DNA from: Plasmodium coatneyi
Taxonomy: Eukaryota; Apicomplexa; Aconoidasida; Haemosporida; Plasmodiidae
Length of the DNA stretch: 64,000 bases
NCBI RefSeq assembly: GCF_001680005.1
Contig: NC_033564.1
Span: forward strand, 62,001-126,000
Reading direction: 5' to 3'
Shown here: one piece after another, positions 11,285 through 22,495 of the stretch
Position numbering within the stretch: the first letter of the stretch is position 1
How the letters are laid out: every line of letters begins with the position of its first letter
Position numbers and translations under genes: made by a program
Notes under the pieces: model-generated
Seen by the model: the letters and a program-made list of their open reading frames with translations, nothing else
The model's database searches: none
What the model was told of the DNA's origin: nothing

Positions 11285-12798
11285 ATGTCAGAAACAGTAA
11301 GGAGAAGAATTTTAAATTATATATCCTACCTCCTTAAAATGATTGTGCACATATGATGTACGCCAAACTTCCCTGCATGTACATAATATAATGAATATAA
11401 GGAATACGTATATTTATATGTCTACATATATATATATGTATTTTAATTATATTCGTAGCCGCCTGAGTTGGATAAATTATCTTCCAAGGTCGACTTCTAT
11501 GGTATATTCGAAAACGAAGAAGGGAGAACGGCAACCTGTGGAAATGGATGCGATGGGAAAAAAGATAAACTCAACAGTTACAGCACCAAAGTAGGAGCAA
11601 ATAAGGACAAAGTACAGAACGCAATATGCCATGCGTGCACGAAGTATAAGGGAAACAGTAGCAAACTATTCAAAGAAGAAGCCTATCATTTCCTATTTTA
11701 TTGGTTGGGAGATAAATTACCCAAAAGTGGGCAGAATGATACCAACTTCCGAAGTGATATAAAATCTATATGCGATGAGATTAATAAGCTCTGTGATGGA
11801 GGGAAATGTGGAATTCCTTGTAAAGAGATGGACGGAGTCACTTTCACTCATAGAAAAACAATCCACGATTATTACTACGATTATAATACCATAGAAGAGA
11901 ATATAAAGGAATGTAAGTTCCGTGATAATGATGATTGGTCGTCTTACCTAGGGAAAGTTTCTTCAGCATGTTCTACTATGAGCACATATTGCACAACAGG
12001 GGGAGGTACAACAAAGGATGCTGCATATTGTAAGGATTTCGGAACGAAGTATGGGGTCCCCTGTAATACGGCAGAACTGTCAGAATTCTACTGTAATAAG
12101 GAACATCAACTGGAATCTAATTTAGAACGATTACGGAGAGATATGGAGCAGCAGAAAAATGAAGCACTGCAAAAAGCAAAAGCAGCTGCCACCAAAGCAA
12201 CAAAAGAAAAAGACGAAGCTGTACGTCAAGCTGTTCGTCAAGCCACCACCACTTCTTCTATCTCTTCCATCTTTGGCACACTCGGAATGACCGCTGTTCC
12301 ATTCCTTCTATATAAGGTAAAGTTACCACAACAAAATGTACAAAATATACCTATATATATACATATACACATATATGTATATATAGACCGTATATATATA
12401 CTTAATATATGTATGTATATGAAGTATATATTCCATCCTTCCATCCACGCTTCTTCCTTCCCTTACACTACTCTTTCATTCAGTATGATCTTTTACCTTC
12501 TGGAATAAAAAACCTCTTTGGAGGAAGTAACAATAAAAGTAGAAGAAAGAAGAAAAGATCTACCACCCGACAACAACAAACACAATTGGACGACTCTATC
12601 ACAGAAAGTGCTTCTCTAACAATAGATGACGATGATGGAACAGAATATTCCACAGCATCCGAATATAGTGCACCACCATCTTCATCATCCACCACCACAA
12701 GAACAGAAAGAACAGAAAGAGGAAATAGCAGATCGCAACAACAGCAACCACGAAGAAGGGGGCAAAATCACCAAAATGTAGCTTACCATCGTGTGTAA
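11285..12798 (+). CDS. kir: KIR variant protein, three exons, intact, with charged helical stalk
   Basis: Exons 11285-11296 (MSET, donor GTAAGG), 11459-12316 and 12484-12798; phase 0 throughout, about 394 residues. Exon 2 starts PPELDKLSSKVDFY and has YHFLFYWLGDKL, HRKTIHDYYYDYNTI and a set of cysteines typical of the family. Before the membrane segment lies a long Lys/Glu/Ala/Gln-rich stretch (LERLRRDMEQQKNEALQKAK and onward, about residues 220-270) that should form a helix or coiled coil and is longer than in the neighbours. The membrane segment ends VPFLLYK. Exon 3 opens YDLLPSGIKNLFGG, has a basic patch (KSRRKKKRS), Ser/Thr/Asp repeats and ends QNVAYHRV. The initiation exon was chosen because its ATG, strong donor and phase fit; no signal peptide is present, as usual in PIR proteins. 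Confidence 0.88.
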
Positions 12799-13704
12799 AT
12801 GCGTTCCTCTCCCCCCCCCTCTCCGCCTCGCGAAGGGGGTGATAAAAAAAAATAACCGCGCACAAAGTGTAAAAAGTATATAAAAGGCAAAATAGGCTTT
12901 CCTCCTTTTTTTTATTTCCGTTATTCTTTCCTATTTCGCTTTTATTTTTTTTCTCTTTTTTTTATTTTTTTTTTTTTATTCTGTATATTTTTTCCTTCCT
13001 TTTCTATATTCCTTTTAAGAAAAAAAAAACACAAACAGGGAAAAGAATTATAAAGATAACAACTTGTAAAAAAAAAAAAAAAATATACAGGGGTAGCAAG
13101 CAAAAAACTTCTTTCTGTTATTAAAATGATAATATATTTTTGTTATAAAAATGACAATATATATTTGTTATTAAAATGGTAATATATATTGTTATTAAAA
13201 TGATCATCCATGAAAAAGGGGAAGGAAAGGAAAGGAGATGGGGGTACTATGTACATATATATACATATACAAGTATACATACATATATATCTATACACAC
13301 ACATATATCTATATCTATCTATATATATATATGTATTACACAATGATTGTTAGAAGTTATTTGATTAATTTTTTTTATAAAAAAAAAAAAACAATTAAGC
13401 ATAAAAATATATATGTTGACACTTTCTTTTTGGTCAACATGAAATGTGGTCATTGTTGGGGAAGGTAAAAAATTTAATAGCTACTTACAAATTACTGTTA
13501 TAAGGTGTATACAATTCTCAAATATTCATTATATAAAAATATAAGGAGCACATTTTAAACTGAATCTAATTATATATATACATAGGAAGAATATATATAT
13601 CCACATATAGGAACCATGGTAACTCAGAAATTTTTCATAATACCACAATTCATTTACACTATTAAAAAGAAACGTATATATAAAGTAATATATGAGTACC
13701 TATA
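12799..13704. other. Intergenic AT/homopolymer region with microsatellites
   Basis: No gene is seen. A pyrimidine-rich stretch follows the KIR stop, then A-runs. Four ~30-bp repeats of ttgttattaaaatgataata type lie at about 13118-13205, and a tatata/catacacaca microsatellite at about 13250-13335. The motif acaattctcaaatattca at about 13509-13526 recurs upstream of the KIR at 16.8 kb. Confidence 0.5.
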
Positions 13705-15086
13705 ATGTCCCGCGTGTATATCATATAATAATAGGAGGAATTTGTACGTACATATACACATATTTTACCCATTCATACTTGTAGGTTCCATGTGGGAACA
13801 GTTCATATTCGAAGAGAATGTACAATGATCTTAGTGGGCGTTCCTTTCCATGCAGTCACTATAGCATAGACACCAGACAAAAGAAGACTATCTTAAACCA
13901 GAAGTTAGGAGGGCACCGTAACATTAAAAAGGATGTTGATATAATTCTGGACACCTGGTGTTATGTATCCAAAATGAGTAGTAGTAATCCAAACCATAAT
14001 GTGCGTTGTGATTTTTTCTATTATTGGGTAGGGGATATGGTATATGGGGCATGCAGAAACACAGCTGAATTTAATGATGTTATGAATAATATATATGGAT
14101 CACTGGAGAATTGGATACCCGGAGGGAACTGTAAAAATCTGCACCCTGACTTCGACAAACTATACTTCCATCAAATGAAAAATATGTTCGATTGTGATTA
14201 TAATGTTAGTACTATATGCAAATATATAGGGAGCAGCAGTTCCTATATTGAAGAATACAGCGCCCAACTAAAGGAAGCTATTTCAGCCTACGGCGGTATG
14301 AACACCCACTGTGCACGCACAGGTAGTGGAAGTTCCTATTGTACGGAATTCTATAACAAGTATGATAAATACAGTAATATAACATTATCGAAAGAAACAT
14401 GTACTGCAATAAATGGAGAAGGACCGGTATTAAGTTCTACAGGAACTTGGAATCCAGGTTCTTCCGGTTCCGGTTCTACGGGAACTTGGAACCCAGGTTC
14501 TTCTGGTTCCGGTTCTACAGGAACTTGGAATCCAGGTTCTTCCGGTTCCGGTTCTACGGGAACTTGGAACCCAGGTTCTTCCGGTTCCGGTTCTACGGGA
14601 ACTTGGAACCCAGGTTCTTCTGGTTCCGGTTCTACAGGAACCTGCACAGGAGGTTCCTCTTGTCCAAATCCCAATCCAAATCAAGCTGGTAGTAGTGGCA
14701 GCTTCTCCGATGCCGATTTAGCAGATGGTGTCTCTGGTGGAGAAGGAAAAGGAGGGAGTGACGGTGGTGGTAGTCACAGAAAAGAAGGGGAAGAGTCTGG
14801 TCCTAGCAGCACTGCCACCATTGCAGTTCCTTCTGCATTAGCTGCAGTAGGACTACCAACATTGGCATATTTTTTTTACAAATATAAATCACACCTCTTC
14901 TTCCTTAAGGGGAATAACCACTCCAGTGTAAGAAGGAAGAAAAGATCAATTAAACACGATTTAAACACCTTAACAGACGACGACGACACAACAACGGAAT
15001 ATTCGTATAATGCTTCTTCCACAGCAACGAACGATGATTCTATGTCGGATGCCAACACAGTGTATTCTGTTCCATATATTAGATAA
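13705..15086 (+). CDS. kir: KIR variant protein with fused second and third exons and coding minisatellite
   Basis: The main exon 13785-15086 (acceptor TTGTAG) opens VPCGNSSYSKRMYNDLS and contains FFYYWVGDMVY and several cysteines. Residues near 220-285 are five 13-residue repeats STGTWNPGSSGSG. A Gly-rich linker and a membrane segment follow (ALAAVGLPTLAYFFYK). Where every other KIR here ends exon 2 at the Tyr-Lys, this frame runs straight on into the cytoplasmic tail (YKSHLFFLKG, RRKKRSIKHDLNTL, DDDDTTTEYS) and ends SVPYIR. The second intron is therefore precisely absent. A first exon ATG TCC CGC at 13705-13713 before GTGTAT would join in phase, but this is tentative. Length about 436 residues. 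The repeats replace the usual stalk. Confidence 0.85.
14436..14630 (+). repeat. 39-bp coding minisatellite, five units
   Basis: Five tandem 39-bp units starting at 14436, 14475, 14514, 14553 and 14592, each encoding STGTWNPGSSGSG. A sixth partial unit (STGTCTGGSS) follows. Units alternate between acaggaacttggaat and acgggaacttggaac variants, indicating recent unit-level duplication within the KIR stalk. Confidence 0.95.
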
Positions 15087-16814
15087 GTTCTTTTCTTTCT
15101 TTAGGAGAAAAGAAGGAAAAACGGCATAAATGGCCGTAATAACCTCACTTTAGATGACGACCATTATACATATATGTGTGTATATATAATCATTGTTATA
15201 TATCTACATATATATGTATATATATAATCATTGTTATATATCTACATATATATGTACATATATAATCATTGTTATATATCTACATGTATATGTGTATATA
15301 TTATCATTGTTATATGTACATGTGCTGGAAGTATTATATGTATATAAAAAAAAGGGAGGAGTACGGAAGTGCTAAATACTCCTTTAAACCGTGTAGAAAC
15401 GTTCCCTTGAACCTTGTTCAATCTTCCTGGACCTTCTTCAAAAATCCTTTTTAACATCCTTCAAAGATCTTTTTTAGCGTTCTCAAAGTGGAACAAAAAC
15501 AAAAAAAAAAAAAAAAGGAAAAGAGGAAGAAAAAAAAAAAAAAAAAAAGTAACCCAAAATAAAATTCACTCTGTAGGTTCCTTTCTTGGTTTATATTCGT
15601 ATATGTAGGACCTACATGCATAAAATGCACAAATGCACCAAATTTTTCATGTGATCAAAATAATATTTTAACATGAGAAAAAAAAAAAAAAAGAAGAAGA
15701 AAAAATAAAATGGAATGAACACGGAAGGGGAAGCAAACTTTAATATATATGTGCACAAAGAATATAATCTACACTTAGAAGAAAGAAAGAGGCGAGGGAG
15801 AAGGGTAGGGGTGTAGTGAAGGAACAGCTCAAATAATGTAAAATGTATATTTTATATATATATAAATACTATATAAATGATTTATGTATATAATATATTC
15901 ATCACGATAAAAAGGAAAAAAAAAAAAAAACTTCTTATTACTAAATAACACATAAATAAAAGAAGGAAGAATTGCGCTCCTCCGTAAACATAATAAGTAG
16001 AGTGTGTAAATAGTAATGTACTATTCCAAACGAACAACCACATACGATACAATGAAATAATATACTAAATCTATAAAGAATGTATATGGGAAAAAAAAAA
16101 AAAAATTAAAAAAATAAAAAGGAAATAAAGAATATATTAATATATATGTGCACAAAGAATATAATCTACACTTAGAAATAAGAGGGGAAAAAAGGGAGGG
16201 AAGGAAATATCTCAAAATGGTATACATAATGCATATATATATATTGCATGAATGAGTTGTTTATAGTTTACTCATGGCAGGGGAAAGGGCAAAAAAAAAG
16301 TCTTTATATTTCATCGATTATAAACAGAAAAAGAGGAAAAAAATGTTATCACTGTTATATTATTATAAACAGAAAAAGAATGAAGGAGTGTAGAATATTG
16401 TGCTAATAAAAGTATTATTCAGGTGTATATATTTCTTCTTCCAACCTTCCTTCCCTTCTCTCAATTCCTTCCCGTTCTTTGTGCCCATTATTATTCTATT
16501 TTGTTCTATTTCATTTTACTTCCCTCTCACAGTTGTTCCTATATTTTTACTTTTACCCTCCCCTAACTATATGTACACAAAAAAGAGACATTTGGCTTAC
16601 ATATATACATATATGATGTGTTATAATTGCATTAGAAAATGATCAATCTGTACTATTAAAGGAAAAAGGAGAAATTTTGACATATATGTATTCATGAATA
16701 ATAGTCATGGAATATGCACAATTCTCAAATATGCGCAATATACAAAAAGAGGAAGAGCGCACATTTCATAACATAAATTCCATTACATATGTAGAGTGCA
16801 TGTACAATTAAACA
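15087..16814. other. KIR 3' flank and intergenic region with repeats
   Basis: No gene is seen. Contents: the ~45-bp AT repeat array (about 15170-15310), a run of cttc/aacc-rich sequence (15390-15490), poly-A tracts, and a direct duplication about 400 bp apart. The sequence taatatatatgtgcacaaag + aatataatctacacttagaa occurs at about 15740-15780 and again at about 16138-16178, each followed by purine-rich sequence. The motif cacaattctcaaatatgcgc at about 16718 lies about 100 bp before the next KIR initiation exon. Confidence 0.55.
15170..15310. repeat. ~45-bp AT-rich tandem repeat, copy 2
   Basis: Three to four near-identical units of ataatcattgttatatatct + acatatatatgtatata directly downstream of the fused-exon KIR. 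Its unit and both flanks match the array at 10420-10580. Confidence 0.75.
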
Positions 16815-18382
16815 ATGCCAGAACTGGCGAAAGCGGAATTAACGGTAAAAAAACACCTCATCCTGTGCAAACGAATAGTCCCATATTGCACATATGGAAT
16901 ATTTCCATATTCCACATAATAATGAACAGATGGGAAGATGGAAATATGCACATGCATATATGTACTCATATATATACACATATGTCTATATGTATATGTT
17001 CTTCGCCACATTTTCACATATATGCAGGAAAAGAATTTGGAAGGGTTACCTTCCAAAAAAATATACACCAGACTGGATACATACTCGAGGGAATGTAAAA
17101 AAGCAGAGTCAACAATTGGAATAAAGTCCACATTAAAAACGGCTAAAGTGGATGAAACCATTATTAATCAAATCGTAGGCACATTATGTTATATTGGTAC
17201 TTTAAAGACCACAGATGAGAACGCTGACGATGAGAATTTTCTCTATTATTGGTTTGGAGAAAAAGTGGCCACATCCAAAAAGAATGGGAATTTTGTACAA
17301 ATTATGAACGAGTGTAAAGATATGATTTCCACCATAGGGGAGGAGGGTTATATCCCTCCCTTCTTCCCAGAAACTTACGGTACTAATGAAAGAGATTTCC
17401 AAACATGGAAAATAATAGCTGATTATAAGGAAGACAAGGATGCTATAGGTACACAACTGGGAGAAGGAGGGAATAAAAAATGTAATGACAAATATCACAC
17501 TTACCTGGAGGAAGTAAAAAATGCTTATGAAACTGTACGTGCAAATTGTGTGAAAAACGATGGGAACAAATGGAAGGAATGGTGTGAACCCTTTGGAACA
17601 TATTTCTGGGATTATGAGAATACCCCTAATTTAAACTTAAAATGTACACCGGTCGATACTACAACGTCACAACGTTCAGGGACGGAAGGGAGTACGAATA
17701 ACACCACCTCCACCCCCACTGGTACAGTGGTTTCTTCTATACTGGGTACATTGGCACTACCAACAATGGTATTCCTTCTATATAAAGTAGGCAAAGTAAT
17801 TACCATCATCTTCACCATCACAATCCTAATTATAATAAAAATATAAGCACACCCACACGTCCACACGCACCCACATACATAATAGAAACGGATTAGTATT
17901 ATTTATATATGTTAACAGCACACATATATATAAGTACATAATGTACACATGTATATATATTTACATACATTGTATATATATATAACTATATATATACATA
18001 TGCATATATATATCTGAATACATATATATGTACTTGCATATGTATATATGTAGACATATATATATATAACTACACATTTTTATGTCCTTCCACCCTAACA
18101 CCCTAACATCCTTCGTAGTATGATCTTTTGCCTTCTGGCATAAAAAACATGTTCTTTCGGAACAATAGCAGTACTATGAACAAAAGAGTGAAAAAATCTG
18201 CCATCAGACGCAATTTCGATGCGCTCACAGAAGAGACCTTAACGGAATATTCCACAGAAGATGCCTCAACCACTGGTTCTACGGATGAATCTACCATATA
18301 TCACAGAACACTTAGGGGAAGTGGGGCAAATACTAATAGAAGACAACCGCATAATAAAAATATACGTTATCAACGTATGTAG
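16815..18382 (+). CDS. kir: KIR variant protein, three exons, intact
   Basis: Exons 16815-16844 (MPELAKAELT, donor GTAAAA), 17028-17786 and 18119-18382; phase 0, about 350 residues. Exon 2 opens EKNLEGLPSKKIYTRLD and has NFLYYWFGEKV, the WKIIADYKEDKDAI block and several cysteines. A short Ser/Thr linker with NNTTST follows, then a membrane segment SILGTLALPTMVFLLYK. The chosen donor at 17787 (GTAGGC) gives the family-standard LYK|YDLLPSG junction. A second donor nine bases on (17796, GTAATT) would add three residues in frame. Exon 3 encodes YDLLPSGIKNMFF, a basic patch, a Thr/Ser/Glu tail and ends IRYQRM. The ten-codon first exon matches those of two other KIRs here in length and in ending with Glu/Leu-Thr/Ser-type residues. 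Confidence 0.87.
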
Positions 18383-19956
18383 AGCACAACACGCATATTT
18401 GGAATGTAACACATTGAATTTGCAATGTTCCTCCTTTCCCCTTTTAGGGGACATAAATGACAAGGTAGTTCATACAGTGTGTAAAGAACAGAATAGCATT
18501 TCTCGTTCTTCGTTTTTTTTTCTTCCTTTTTCTTTCATTCTTTTTTTATATTTTTTTTCATTCCTTTTTTCCTCTTTTTATGCGTATACCCTCCTTTATG
18601 GTTCCGGAATTACTGATGATGATATTGTTCCAAATACGACGAACACACAGTTAAAATGAAAACTGTATAAAATGTGAACACAGTTAAAATGAAAAACTGT
18701 AAAAAATGTGAACGCAGTTAAAATGTGAACACAGTTAAAATGAAAAACTGTAAAAAATGTGAACGCAGTTAAAATGAAAAGTGTTAACATGTGAACGCAG
18801 TGAAAATGAAAAGTGTTAACATGTGAACGCAGTGAAAATGAAAAACTGTGCAAAAATGTGAACACCGTTAAAGTGAAAACTGTATAACATGTGAACACAG
18901 TTAAAACGAAAAACTGTAAAAAATGTAAACACAGTTAAAATGAAAACTTTGTAAAATGTGTAAACACAGTTAACAATGAAAGTTGTGTAAAAATGTGAAC
19001 ACAGTTAAAATGAAAACTGCGAATGATGAAACGTGGGAAAAGGATTTCCGTCCTTGCCGTCGGAGCTGTGCGGGAAAAAAGTGCAACGTGCACCAGCGCG
19101 CGCGCAGAAAGGAAAATTACTTGGCGTAAAATATTTACAAAAAAAAAAAAAAAAATTAATCAAACAACAAAAAAGAAGAAAAAGAAACCATGAGTAAAAT
19201 TGATGTTACAAAAAAGAAAAAAGAAAAAAAAAAGTCATCAATGAAATTAATGTTGCAAAGAAAAACAATTAAAGATTCAACGCACAAAAAAAAACAAGAT
19301 TAAAAAGAAAGAAAAAAAAAAAAAGAAAAAATTTGCTAATCAAAAATAGCTGATGTAGAAATTACGCCCCGCCTAATTACGCGGAGTTTGATCACCTTCT
19401 TCGAAAATATTTCTTAGTCGTCTTCCTTTTTGCTTCATTTTTTTACACTTTTTTTTTTTTCAATTCTTTTTTTTTTTTTCTTTTTATTGTTTTTCTTCTT
19501 TTCTTGATTCTTCAGAATTTTGTAATGCTCTTGTTAATATTGCGTACTTTTATCCCAGATAAATCACCTAAACACTTGCAAGTCCTTGTATAGTTTTCTT
19601 GGGGGAGAGTATTATATGCTACAGTAATCTATATTATTCCCTTTTTTTTTTTTTCCATCATTTTTATTCTTTCAGACACTGTGTTATAGCATATTTTCTG
19701 TGGTAATGTGCACTTAAAAAAAAGTGTATATCATTATAATTAACGAAGGGGAAGGAAACATTATATGTGTGTGTGACGGTAATTTATATTTCTTCGTCTT
19801 TGCTCACTCCTTGTATTATTATTTTTTTTCTTCTGAACTGCACAGAGAATAATACTCTCTGTGGAATATTCTGTTGTAACGCACTATGGAATATTCTGTT
19901 ATACAAGGCATTTAAAACACGTTGCAGGTTCGTGTAGTTCTTTGATGGAAGTGCCA
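18383..19956. other. Convergent KIR intergenic region
   Basis: The region lies between the stop codons of a + strand and a - strand KIR. It holds a minisatellite (18640-19020), a short GC-richer patch (about 19035-19120, with gtccttgccgtcggagctgt and caccagcgcgcgcgcag), then A-rich and T-rich homopolymer sequence. No credible coding frame is seen. Confidence 0.55.
18640..19020. repeat. ~30-36 bp minisatellite, about ten copies
   Basis: The unit is of the form aatgtgaacacagttaaaat + gaaaaactgtaaa, repeated about ten times with insertions and deletions and with variants gtgaacgcagtgaaaatgaa and gtgttaac. It lies in non-coding sequence between convergent KIR genes. Confidence 0.85.
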
Positions 19957-21477
19957 TTACATGCTTTGATAACTAATGTTCCTGCCCTTGTTTTCTTCTC
20001 TTCTACCATTATTTGTCCTTCCCCTTCCTCTTGTGGATGTTGACCCACCATATACGGTAGATTCATCTGTTACAGATGCTACTGTCGAAACGTCGGTTGA
20101 ATCATACGTTGAGGTGTCATCTGTTAGAGTGTTGTCAAAGTTAGAGATGGCCGATCTTCTTTTTCTGCTTTTACGGGAGGTGCCATCTATTCCAGAGAAT
20201 AAATTTGTATACTAAGGAAGAAAATAGTGCAGGTGAGTGTAAAGAGGAGGGGGGTGGAAGGTTGTTAGGGGTGATAGGTGGAAGGTGATGTTAAGGTGTG
20301 AAGGAAGAAGGAAGGTAGTTCCTAAGGGAAGGATGATTGTTAGAGGTCTTAGAATGAAGGGTGTAAGGAAGGAAGGTGGCGTTAGGGGTGAAAATATATA
20401 TATAACACATACCACACATATCACATATATATATATGTGTAACTAAAGGCACTTTCTTTTTTTTTTTTTTTTATACTTTTATTATTATTCATATAAAAAT
20501 AATGCTGAAAAAATTATTATTATTTATATTTATACTACAATTACTACTACCTTATATAGGAAGAAAGCAATGGCAGGTAGTGTTACTGTAGCAGCGCCAC
20601 CGACGGCGGAAGGGACGATAGCGGTGCTGGTAGGGGTGGTTGTAGCAGTCGGTGATCCTGGGTGTGAGTCAGCTGTATGGACAGCTCCCGGTAGTTGTCT
20701 TAGCTTCCCTTTTAATTCGGATATTAGTTCTGATGGTGTTGGAATATTGTTCCCCTTACTAGCAGAACCATTATTTTTGCATACTCCGTTGAATAAGTTA
20801 CAATATCCTTTCTGCTGGGTGCTGCTTTCTGTTTTGCATTGAGACTGCATTCCTTTGCAGGCTCTGTCAGCAGCCTGCAGATACGTTTTATATTGGTCGA
20901 AGCATGTTTTTTCACTTCCATCTATTACGTTTCTAATGTTTTTATAGTCTTGCGAGTAGTCAAATATGACTTTTCTGTGCTTGAATTCTTCTCTGCTATC
21001 AATACGGAGCTCAAAACAATTTTTCAATCCATTCCACTGAGCATCTATTGCGCCCTCTACATCTGCCATAGTGTTCTTGAAGTCGCTATCATTTAAACAT
21101 ACTCCAGACAATACTTCACCCACATAGTAGTAAAGGAATTTACATTCCTGCAGGCCCTCCATCCCACTGCTTCCTACTCTCTTCATATAGCAAAGTGCCT
21201 CCATAATTTTATTAAGAGTTTCTCCTTTTATACAATCTCCCCCTAGTGCGGCCTCCATTTTCCTCGTGTCACCTACTTTACTGCATTCCTCTGGACCCCC
21301 ATCAAATTTTTTATATATTCCCTTTGAAGGTAAAGTCTTCAAACACTGGTCATCCCCGTCCTATAAATATGGAATTAGGAGAAGATGGAATATATATATG
21401 TACATTTTTAAACATTACATGTAATATATTCAACCCACATTTCTTCTTCCCCTTTTCACATTTGCACTTACCGCCAT
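19957..21477 (-). CDS. kir: KIR variant protein, three exons, intact, two-codon first exon
   Basis: Exons, minus strand: 21477-21472 (Met-Ala, donor GTAAGTG), 21360-20551, 20211-19957; phase 0, about 356 residues. Exon 2 opens DGDDQCLKTLPSKGIYKKFD and has CKFLYYYVGEVLSG and RKVIFDYSQDYKNI, about ten cysteines, PSELISELKGKLRQLPGA, a Thr/Ala linker and a membrane segment VTLPAIAFFLYK. Exon 3 starts YTNLFSGIDGT, then SRKSRKRRSAISNFDNTLTD and a Ser/Thr tail ending NISYQSM. Intron 2 carries a G-rich degenerate repeat (ggaaggttgttaggggtg, about 20221-20400). The six-base first exon is inferred from a good ATG, strong donor and phase. PSELISEL is shared with the KIR at 5.6-7.1 kb, marking them as close relatives. 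Confidence 0.87.
20221..20400 (-). repeat. Degenerate CCTAACA-type repeat in KIR intron 2
   Basis: On the plus strand the segment is a run of ggaaggttgttaggggtg, gtgtaaggaaggaaggt and similar; on the gene strand it reads ccttccaccctaacaacc. The same vocabulary occurs in intron 2 of the KIR at 16.8 kb (caccctaacaccctaacatc, about 18091-18110) and, much expanded, at 55.3-55.9 kb. Confidence 0.7.
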
Positions 21478-22495
21478 TTATTCCTTAATTTGGTTCTGCT
21501 TCCCCATATTTTTAATGCATAAACCTCTTTGTACATTGTGTACTTATCTTCATATTTGCCCTTAGCCTATCCTACTAGTTCTGAGATGTTATGAAATTGT
21601 TCCTCAATTCCTCACACATCACTATAAACATACGGTAACCTTATGTATACTAAGTTCCTAATCCGTTCCCCCCCACACACTTAAAAAGTATTCAAAATTC
21701 CCCTTCTGCTTATAAAATATATTTCTCCCTTTTTAAAAATTAGAAATTTTAAAATTATGCTACTCTGCTCTAAAAGAATATTTCGTTCTTACTTCTCCTC
21801 CCCCCTTACCCGATAGTAATACTCTTCGTGTGAGTTCCTGTGCTCCATTACATTATTCTTCATTATTCACATATATGCCTCGTCGCCTTTTTAAAATATA
21901 TTTCTCTCCTTTAAAATTAACAACTATGAACTGTGCTGTTCGACTTAAGAATTTTCTGCATGTAATCAAAAATTACTACTAAAATTTTTCCACACAGTAT
22001 ATATACTTATTTTATATTGGGCAATTTACACCTGTTCCTTTATACTACTCAACTACATATGAGAAGTTAATCCCCATAAGAAGTGGTATGTAGTGTGTAC
22101 TCACATAGAATATACACGATATAGATTATTATAATGAAAACGAACGCTTGGTTATAGAACTATGTGTGCAAAAATGCAACGTCCATGTTTAAAATAGTGA
22201 GGGATAACGTTGTACACAACTTATAATTAAAGGTGGGAAGGAGAAGTGAAGGACATTACACATTCCAATATTCCATTTCAATGATCTATATGTGCTACTT
22301 ATGATGTGAGCAGCAATAATAGATTTCTTTTTTTTTTAATTTTTTACTTTTTACTATTTTTCTATTATTTCTTAACTTTTTTTTTTTTTCGTTTTGTGTA
22401 TTGTATGAAAGTGTTTACACGTTCTTGTGCAATTAATATGAATCGAAAGGAAATTTTTTATACCCTATTGATTGGTTAGGAAACCTTCTTTTTAC
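21478..22495. other. KIR intergenic region, nothing recognised
   Basis: About 1 kb between the start of one KIR (-) and the stop of the next (-). C/T-rich segments (tttctccctttttaaaa and atttctctcctttaaaatt, about 21722 and 21901) suggest an old internal duplication. I see no coding frame or RNA gene. The promoter of the KIR at 19957-21477 must be in here. Confidence 0.4.

Noticed and set aside
14351..14692. Frames on both strands in the 39-bp minisatellite
   Set aside because: A 39-bp repeat is open in several frames by periodicity. Only the plus frame continuous with the KIR ectodomain and tail is meaningful.
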